10,528 nucleotides of DNA from an uncultured Gemmatimonadota bacterium (GTDB lineage: Bacteria; Gemmatimonadota; Gemmatimonadetes; Longimicrobiales; Gaopeijiaceae): assembly GCA_938030915.1 (NCBI GenBank), contig CALHIO010000256.1:1-10528 (forward strand). The letters are read 5' to 3'. The notes beneath the pieces are model-generated. The model made no database searches. It was not told the origin of the DNA and was given only the letters and a program-made list of their open reading frames with translations. Both the position numbers and the translations under genes were made by a program. Below are positions 6,024-10,528 of this stretch, piece after piece; positions within the stretch are counted from its first letter, which is position 1, and every line of letters begins with the position of its first letter.

Positions 6024-6774
6024 CCCCGTCGACCGGCAGTACCACCCCCGAGATCCAGCCTGCGTGCTCGGAAGCGAGGAAGAGGACCGCGTGCGCGATA
6101 TCGGCGGGGTCGCCCAGCTGCTTCAACGCGATCCCGTCGATCAACTGCTGCTGACCGTCCGACCCGAGCGCCTGCCATTGTCGCTCGGTCGTCGGGTTCG
6201 AGAGGACGAAGCCCGGCGCCACGTTGTTCACCGTGATGCCCCAGGGTCCGAGTTCGTGCGCGAGCTGCCGGGTGAGACCGATCTGCCCGGCCTTTGCCGA
6301 CGCATAAGCCTGGATGCCGGTCTTGCTGATCCCGAGGCCCGCCCCGCTCGAGATGTTGATGATCCGACCACGGCCCGCCTCCTTCATCGCCGGGGCAACC
6401 GCCTGAGCGGTCCAGAACGCCGCCGTCTGGTTCACGGCGACGATGCTCTGCCACTCCTCGGTGGACACCGATTCGAGGGGCTGCCCGACCTGTCCAAGCA
6501 CCCCACCGGCGTTGTTCACGAGCACGTCGATCCGGCCGGTTCGAGTCCGGGCCCCGGCAACCCACGTCTGAACGGCAGCTCGATCGGTGACGTCGACGAC
6601 CGACGTGTGACCCTCGTCGCCGAGACGCTGCCGTGTCTGCGTCAGCTCCTCCTCGACGACGTCGCACGCGTGAACCGTCGCACCGTGGTCTGCAAACGCC
6701 CCGGCGATGGCACGACCGAAGCCGTGGGCGGCGCCCGTGACGAGGACTGTCTGTCCGCTGAAATCGATCCTCAT
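6016..6774 (-). CDS. Short-chain dehydrogenase/reductase (SDR), classical type
   Basis: The 252-aa product is a classical SDR oxidoreductase acting on an alcohol/ketone pair; the substrate is unknown. Motifs in order: TGAAHGFG (13-20) for dinucleotide binding; Asp38 at the end of the second strand ('VHACD'), which favours NAD(H) over NADP(H); NNAG (87-90); Asn115; Ser142/143 in 'INISSGAG'; and Tyr157-x3-Lys161 in 'YASAK'. 'VAPGFV' and the C-terminal 'GVVLPVDGGK' are typical of the FabG-like branch. The length is normal for the family. ATG 6774 was chosen because it begins right at the Rossmann fold; the frame runs further upstream to 6882, but that extension overlaps the next gene and has no homologous look. 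It is probably the last gene of a mutY - hydrolase - SDR operon, 43 bases after the hydrolase stop. Confidence 0.9.
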   Translation of the reverse strand: MRIDFSGQTVLVTGAAHGFGRAIAGAFADHGATVHACDVVEEELTQTRQRLGDEGHTSVVDVTDRAAVQTWVAGARTRTGRIDVLVNNAGGVLGQVGQPLESVSTEEWQSIVAVNQTAAFWTAQAVAPAMKEAGRGRIINISSGAGLGISKTGIQAYASAKAGQIGLTRQLAHELGPWGITVNNVAPGFVLSNPTTERQWQALGSDGQQQLIDGIALKQLGDPADIAHAVLFLASEHAGWISGVVLPVDGGK

Positions 6775-6817
6775 GCTCGGCTCACATGACCAGACGTGCG
6801 GCAACCCGTTGGCAGGC

Positions 6818-7522
6818 TCATGACGACCACCCCGACTCGAGCCGGGCCCGAGTTTCTCCCACCGCGACGGACCAGATGGCATTCATCTCTTCGTCGGGTC
6901 GCTCGTACCATCCTCCGAACGACCCGTCGCCGATCATCTCCCTGAAGCGCTGGAGCGAGATCTCGTCCCGGTCCGAAAGGTCGACAGGCGGCTTGTGCTG
7001 CTGAGGAAGCTCGACGCCGTCCACCCGCGTCCACGGAAACGTCTCCATCCACGATGCGTGGGACGCCGCGGGGTCGATCTCGTCGACCGCCCCTCGGACA
7101 TCGGGCGACTTCCACCAGTTGTGCCAAATCAACTCCACCCCGTCCCGGCGCGCCGCCCACGCCTCCACGGCGGGTCGGGCCGGGCTGTTCCCACCGTGTC
7201 CATTCACGACCAGGATCCGACGAAAACCGTGCTTACGCACGCTGCCCAGGATCTCCTGAAGCAGCTGCTCGTACGTGTTCGGCGAGACGCTGACCGTGCC
7301 CGGATAGCCCATGAAGTACGGCGTGATCCCGTATGCGAGCACCGGGAAGACCGGCACCCCGAGAGGCTCCGCCGCCTCCAGAGCCACGCGCTCGGAGAGA
7401 ATCGAGTCCGTCGCCAGGCTGATGTACGCGTGCTGTTCGGTACTCCCGAGCGGGAGCACGCATCGGTCATCGTTCTGCAGGTAGTCCTCGACCTGCATCC
7501 ACGTCATCTCGGCGATCTTCAC
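6818..7522 (-). CDS. Creatininase-family amidohydrolase
   Basis: The 234-aa product belongs to the creatininase (creatinine amidohydrolase) superfamily: metal-dependent hydrolases of cyclic amides and related bonds, which also includes the mycofactocin-pathway protease MftE. Family signatures are 'LPLGSTEQH' with Glu29 and His31, Asp39 in 'ATD', 'GITPYFMGYPGT', 'VNGHGGN' with His109, and 'SHASWMETF' with His155 and Glu160. Together these give a plausible two-metal site; the Glu that follows the GH motif in true creatininase is Gly here, and Glu160 may stand in. No mycofactocin genes are nearby, so the substrate is unknown. GTG 7522 starts 7 bases after the mutY stop, with GGAG about 10 bases upstream, so the genes are very likely co-transcribed. 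The 'MKIAEMTW' beginning suits the family. Confidence 0.85.
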   Translation of the reverse strand: MKIAEMTWMQVEDYLQNDDRCVLPLGSTEQHAYISLATDSILSERVALEAAEPLGVPVFPVLAYGITPYFMGYPGTVSVSPNTYEQLLQEILGSVRKHGFRRILVVNGHGGNSPARPAVEAWAARRDGVELIWHNWWKSPDVRGAVDEIDPAASHASWMETFPWTRVDGVELPQQHKPPVDLSDRDEISLQRFREMIGDGSFGGWYERPDEEMNAIWSVAVGETRARLESGWSS

Positions 7523-7529
7523 GCTGCGC

Positions 7530-8585
7530 TCACTCCATGCTGTTCAGCCACGAATCGAACACCTTTCGCTGGGCGACCGGGAGCGCAGTGTCACCGAGCC
7601 CCCCGGGGCGGACCCACCGACTCCCCTCCGGCACGGCCACGCTGACGTCCCCCCGCACCTCCAGTACGGTGGGAACGTAACGCGCATGGAAGTGCGTGAA
7701 CCGATGCTCCACGACGGGCAGCGAATGCGGTTCTCCCTCAGGCTGTAATCCCAGCCGCGTCGCGACGTCTGCGGGGGTGACGTCGCCGGACTCCGGAAAT
7801 GCCCACAGACCGGCCAGGAGCCCCCCGGCTGACCGTCGCTGCAGAAGCACCTCACCCGATCGACAGAGCACGGCGAGGGGGATCACCCGAGTCGGCACCT
7901 CGCGCTTCTTCGCGCGAGCGGGTCGCTCGTCGACCGTGCCCGCTGCGAGCGACGCGCACCACGCCGTCACCGGGCACGCATCGCACGTCGGAGATTTCGG
8001 GGTGCACACGGTCGCGCCCAGCTCCATCAGCGCCTGAGTCCAGTCCCCGGCGCGATCGCTCGACACCAGTCGGCCGGCGATCTCCCTCAACCACACAGTC
8101 GTGGGTGTCGCCACATCGAACAGACGCGCGAACACACGCCGGACATTTCCATCGACCGCAGGTGCGGGAACGCCGAACGCGATACTCGCGACGGCTCCGG
8201 TCGTGTACTCGCCGACACCGGGGAGCGATCGGAGCTCATCCGGATCCGACGGGATCGTGCCACCGTGCCGTTCTGCGACGACCTGAGCGGCCCGGTGGAG
8301 ATTCCGGGCTCTTCGATAGTACCCGAGCCCCTCCCATGCCTTGAGGACCTGATCCTCTTCAGCCTCCGCGAGAACTGTGACGGTGGGGAACCGCTCGAGC
8401 CACGGTTCGTAGTACCTGATCACCGTTTCGACCCGGGTCTGCTGCAGCATGAACTCGGACACGAGCACCCGGTACGGATCGGTGTCCCGCCTCCAGGGCA
8501 GGTCGCGTGCACTCCGGTCGTAATGGTCCAGCAGGGCGCGCCGAAGCCCGGCTACGGTGTCGGGAGGGATGGAATCGGGCTTCAT
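7530..8585 (-). CDS. mutY: A/G-specific adenine DNA glycosylase MutY
   Basis: MutY removes adenine mispaired with 8-oxoguanine or guanine and starts base-excision repair. The 351-aa length equals that of E. coli MutY. The catalytic Glu44 lies in 'SEFMLQQT' and the catalytic Asp145 in 'AVDGNVRRV'. The helix-hairpin-helix is 'LPGVGEYTTGAVAS' (about 121-134). The [4Fe-4S] loop has Cys194, 201, 204 and 210 with the canonical x6, x2, x5 spacing. A NUDIX-like 8-oxoG recognition domain follows (about 225-350), with Phe-Thr-His in 'EHRFTHFHARY' where MutY often has Phe-Ser-His. The start at ATG 8585 has no clear ribosome site. It leads the probable operon with the creatininase-family and SDR genes, and is divergent from the VWA gene across a 34-base spacer. 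The identity is secure. Confidence 0.96.
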   Translation of the reverse strand: MKPDSIPPDTVAGLRRALLDHYDRSARDLPWRRDTDPYRVLVSEFMLQQTRVETVIRYYEPWLERFPTVTVLAEAEEDQVLKAWEGLGYYRRARNLHRAAQVVAERHGGTIPSDPDELRSLPGVGEYTTGAVASIAFGVPAPAVDGNVRRVFARLFDVATPTTVWLREIAGRLVSSDRAGDWTQALMELGATVCTPKSPTCDACPVTAWCASLAAGTVDERPARAKKREVPTRVIPLAVLCRSGEVLLQRRSAGGLLAGLWAFPESGDVTPADVATRLGLQPEGEPHSLPVVEHRFTHFHARYVPTVLEVRGDVSVAVPEGSRWVRPGGLGDTALPVAQRKVFDSWLNSME

Positions 8586-8608
8586 GGCCGGAAGGTATGC
8601 AGACCCCT

Positions 8609-8612
8609 AGGA
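8609..8612 (+). promoter_or_regulatory. Ribosome binding site of the VWA gene
   Basis: AGGA lies 7 bases before ATG 8620 and supports this start. It sits in the 34-base spacer between the divergent mutY and VWA genes, which is too short for two separate promoters. At least one promoter must therefore extend into the opposite gene. Confidence 0.5.
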
Positions 8613-8619
8613 TGGTGTC

Positions 8620-9912
8620 ATGCGCTTCACGACATACAGCAAGTACACGGGCAAGTGGCTGGATGCCCTGAACCTCGAGTCTCTGCTCGAGCACCTCTCC
8701 GACTTCCTCATGGACGGAGGCTTCGCCGGAGGCGCGCACTATCACCCGTTCTGGGGATGGTCCGGCGATGAGGACACGAACTCGACCGACTCGCTCAAGA
8801 ACCAGCTTCTTCGTGCGCTCGTGGAGAGCGGCCAGCTCACGCCCGAAATGATCGAGGAGTTGCGGGGCGAGGGAGAGGGCGATGAGGAGATCCAGCAGAA
8901 GATCGCCGAGCTCCTGGACGACCTCGTGCAGCGCATGGTCGAAGAGGGCTACATCGACCTCGAAAGCGGGCAGGCCCAGATGCCCGGTGCCACATACGAC
9001 GTCACCGGCGCAGGCAACATCGACGAGGCGAAGCAGGCTGCACAGCAGGTCAACTTCAACCTCACGCAGAAGGGGATGGACTTCCTCGGCTACCGCGCGT
9101 TGAAGGGCCTGCTCGGTGCGCTCGGCAAATCGAACGCGGGATCGCACGACACCCCGCACCTCGCGACGGGCATCGAGGCCGAGGCGGCGTCACGGCCGTA
9201 CGAGTTCGGGGACACGATGAACCTCGACATTCCGGCCACGCTCAAGAACGCGATCGAGCGTGAGGGACTGAAGGTGCCGCTGGACCTCGACTACGGGGAC
9301 CTGATGGTGCACCAGTCCGAGTTCCGCTCTTCGTGTGCCACCGTGCTCCTGCTCGACATCAGTCACTCGATGGTCCTGTACGGCGAGGATCGATTCGCAC
9401 CGGCCAAGCGCGTCGCGCTCGCGATGTCGCACATGATCCGGACACAGTTCCCCGGGGACACGCTACGGGTCGTTACGTTCGGAGACCGTGCTCAGGAGAT
9501 TCCCCTGTCGCAGCTCGGTAAGGCGCAGGTCGGCCCCTTCCACACGAATACGGCCGAGGGCCTCGAGATCGCCCGCCGGATCCTGAATTCCCAGAAGAAG
9601 GACATGCGGCAGATCATCATGATCACCGATGGGAAGCCGAGCGCGATGACGCTGCCCGACGGACGCGTCTACACGAACTCGGGCGGGCTCGACCCGATGA
9701 TCCTCAAGAAGACCTTCGACGAGGTCGCGGCCTGCCGTAAGGGCGGTATCCTCATCAACACGTTCATGCTGGCCCAGGATCCGTACCTCGTTCAGTTCGT
9801 CCAGAAGGTGTCCGAGATCGCGCGAGGCAAAGCCTACTTCACCAGCACCATGACGCTCGGGCAGTACATCATGATGGACTTCATGAAGAACAAGCGACGC
9901 AGGGCCGGGTGA
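8620..9912 (+). CDS. VWA-domain protein, probable partner of a MoxR-type ATPase
   Basis: The 430-aa product has a C-terminal von Willebrand factor A domain (about 238-425) with a complete MIDAS metal site: Asp246-x-Ser248-x-Ser250 in 'LLLDISHSM', Thr309 in 'FHTNTAEGL', and Asp337 in 'MITDGKPS'. The N-terminal half is helical and acidic, with a Glu-rich stretch around residues 79-115 ('EELRGEGEGDEEIQQ'), and a His/Trp-rich segment at 38-49. There is no signal peptide or membrane segment, so it is cytoplasmic. Proteins of this kind work with MoxR/ChlI-type AAA+ ATPases such as the one at 2700-4169, much as ChlD works with ChlI. The stop codon overlaps the GTG start of a lipoprotein gene (GTGA), suggesting translational coupling and perhaps an envelope-related role. 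The domain is certain; the cellular job is not known. Confidence 0.9.
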   Translation: MRFTTYSKYTGKWLDALNLESLLEHLSDFLMDGGFAGGAHYHPFWGWSGDEDTNSTDSLKNQLLRALVESGQLTPEMIEELRGEGEGDEEIQQKIAELLDDLVQRMVEEGYIDLESGQAQMPGATYDVTGAGNIDEAKQAAQQVNFNLTQKGMDFLGYRALKGLLGALGKSNAGSHDTPHLATGIEAEAASRPYEFGDTMNLDIPATLKNAIEREGLKVPLDLDYGDLMVHQSEFRSSCATVLLLDISHSMVLYGEDRFAPAKRVALAMSHMIRTQFPGDTLRVVTFGDRAQEIPLSQLGKAQVGPFHTNTAEGLEIARRILNSQKKDMRQIIMITDGKPSAMTLPDGRVYTNSGGLDPMILKKTFDEVAACRKGGILINTFMLAQDPYLVQFVQKVSEIARGKAYFTSTMTLGQYIMMDFMKNKRRRAG

Positions 9913-10528
9913 CGGTACGCGACGCGTCGATCGCGGACCGAAGCATCGACCCGCGCCGATCCCGTCTCGCGGCGCTCCTGGGAACCCTCTTCGTCGTCGC
10001 CTGCGCCACCGAAACGCTCCCCGAGCGCGGACAGGAGCCGGCCCAGACCGGAGCCGACGCCCGCCCGAACTACTCGATCCGTCTCGACAGCGAGTCGAGT
10101 GACCCGGCCGAATTCCAGCTCGTTGAAGACGACGACGGTATTCGGATACAGACCGGGCCCGCGGGCATCGCCTACCGGGATTCGGACGTCATCCTGACGG
10201 GAGACATGCACGTCCGTGCGACCTTCCAGCAGTACGATGCGCCCATGGGGTACCGCGAGGCGTACGGGATCTTCGTCGGAGGCATCGATCTCGGAGGCCT
10301 CGACCTGGAGTACACCTATCTGCTGGTCCGCCCGACCGGTGATTACCTCGTGAAGCGCCGCATCGGAGAGATCACCGAAACGCTCGTCGACTGGACCCCC
10401 CACCCATCGGTCCAGACCGTCCAGGCCGAGGGGGATCAGCCTCTGAACACCCTCGGGATCGATGTTTTCGACGGTCGAGCGCACTTCGTCGTGAACGGCG
10501 ACGAGGTATTCGTCGAGTCGGCAGCTCG
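9909..10528 (+). CDS. Lipoprotein with a concanavalin/DUF1080-like domain, 5' part
   Basis: This frame is open from GTG 9909 to the window end (206 full codons), so the protein is cut off. GTG overlaps the VWA stop by four bases (GTGA), a classic coupling arrangement, and no other in-frame start precedes the hydrophobic segment. A long Arg-rich n-region is followed by 'LAALLGTLFVVAC', a lipoprotein signal with Cys at residue 32. After a flexible Pro/Glu-rich linker the mature part looks like a beta-sandwich of the concanavalin/LamG or DUF1080 type: 'ILTGDMHVRATFQQYD', 'EAYGIFVGGIDLGG', 'YTYLLVRPTGDYLVKRR', then 'NTLGIDVFDGRAHFVVNGDEVF', which matches the usual 'V..G....F.VNG..V' strand pair. 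DUF1080-like domains often bind or act on sugars, but nothing here proves it. The frame is clear; the fold is moderate. Confidence 0.72.
   Translation, partial: MTVRDASIADRSIDPRRSRLAALLGTLFVVACATETLPERGQEPAQTGADARPNYSIRLDSESSDPAEFQLVEDDDGIRIQTGPAGIAYRDSDVILTGDMHVRATFQQYDAPMGYREAYGIFVGGIDLGGLDLEYTYLLVRPTGDYLVKRRIGEITETLVDWTPHPSVQTVQAEGDQPLNTLGIDVFDGRAHFVVNGDEVFVESAA

Noticed and set aside
5299..6789. Long plus-strand open frame of about 496 codons across three genes
   Set aside because: It overlaps the PLP, Lrp and SDR genes in other frames or strands, is very Arg/Gly/Pro-rich, and has no recognisable motif. Long spurious frames are expected in GC-rich DNA.
6775..6882. N-terminal extension of the SDR
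   Set aside because: It overlaps the end of the creatininase-family gene and precedes a normal SDR start at ATG 6774. It shows no signal peptide or domain.
7922..7953. Inverted repeat GTCGCTCG / CGAGCGAC inside mutY
   Set aside because: It is an 8-bp stem with a 16-base loop in the middle of coding sequence, with no T-run or other signal. Such short repeats are common by chance at this GC content.
4176..8585. Block as a mobile island inserted between the AAA+ and VWA genes
   Set aside because: No transposase, integrase, terminal repeats or tRNA site is seen, and mutY is a core gene. The codon style is like that of the flanks.
8359..9159. Minus-strand frame of 266 codons opposite the VWA and mutY 5' ends
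   Set aside because: It runs antisense to the VWA gene and into mutY with no motifs or ribosome site. The sense genes explain the region fully.

Overview
The window is GC-rich bacterial chromosome with almost no free intergenic space, many GTG starts, two lipobox lipoproteins and G/C-ending codons. By family resemblance (the AAA+ ATPase with an 'AINELPDL' Walker B, and an ETF-ubiquinone oxidoreductase with an atypical C-terminus) my best guess is a Gemmatimonadota-like or related Gram-negative aerobe. That is inference, because no marker gene is present. I see no tRNA, rRNA, CRISPR, IS element, phage gene or long repeat, and no gene-free stretch exceeds about 180 bases.

Layout. 1-838 (+): the 3' end of one SnoaL/DUF4440-like (NTF2-fold) gene, then a lipoprotein with a second NTF2-like domain. 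839-2524 (-): electron-transfer-flavoprotein:ubiquinone oxidoreductase, directly abutting the lipoprotein stop. 2700-4169 (+): a MoxR/ChlI-type AAA+ ATPase, divergent from the ETF-QO gene. 4176-5423 (-): a Cys/Met-metabolism PLP enzyme. 5510-6013 (+): a divergent Lrp/AsnC regulator. 6016-8585 (-): an apparent operon mutY - creatininase-family hydrolase - SDR oxidoreductase. 8620-9912 (+): a VWA-domain protein that looks like the partner of the AAA+ ATPase. 9909-end (+): a lipoprotein, translationally coupled to the VWA gene and cut by the window edge.

How they fit together. The AAA+ and VWA proteins form a plausible chaperone-like ATPase/MIDAS pair, although five unrelated genes separate them. 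The PLP enzyme and the Lrp/AsnC protein form a classic divergent amino-acid-catabolism unit; their 86-base spacer carries repeated GCAT..TTAT elements and a near-perfect palindrome. The ETF-QO passes electrons from ETF to the quinone pool, but one of its four expected [4Fe-4S] cysteines is a threonine. All three convergent gene pairs end within 0-6 bases of each other. I found no convincing wholly new system. The best leads are the Fe-S ligand loss, the repeated operator-like elements, and the split AAA+/VWA pair linked to a lipoprotein.
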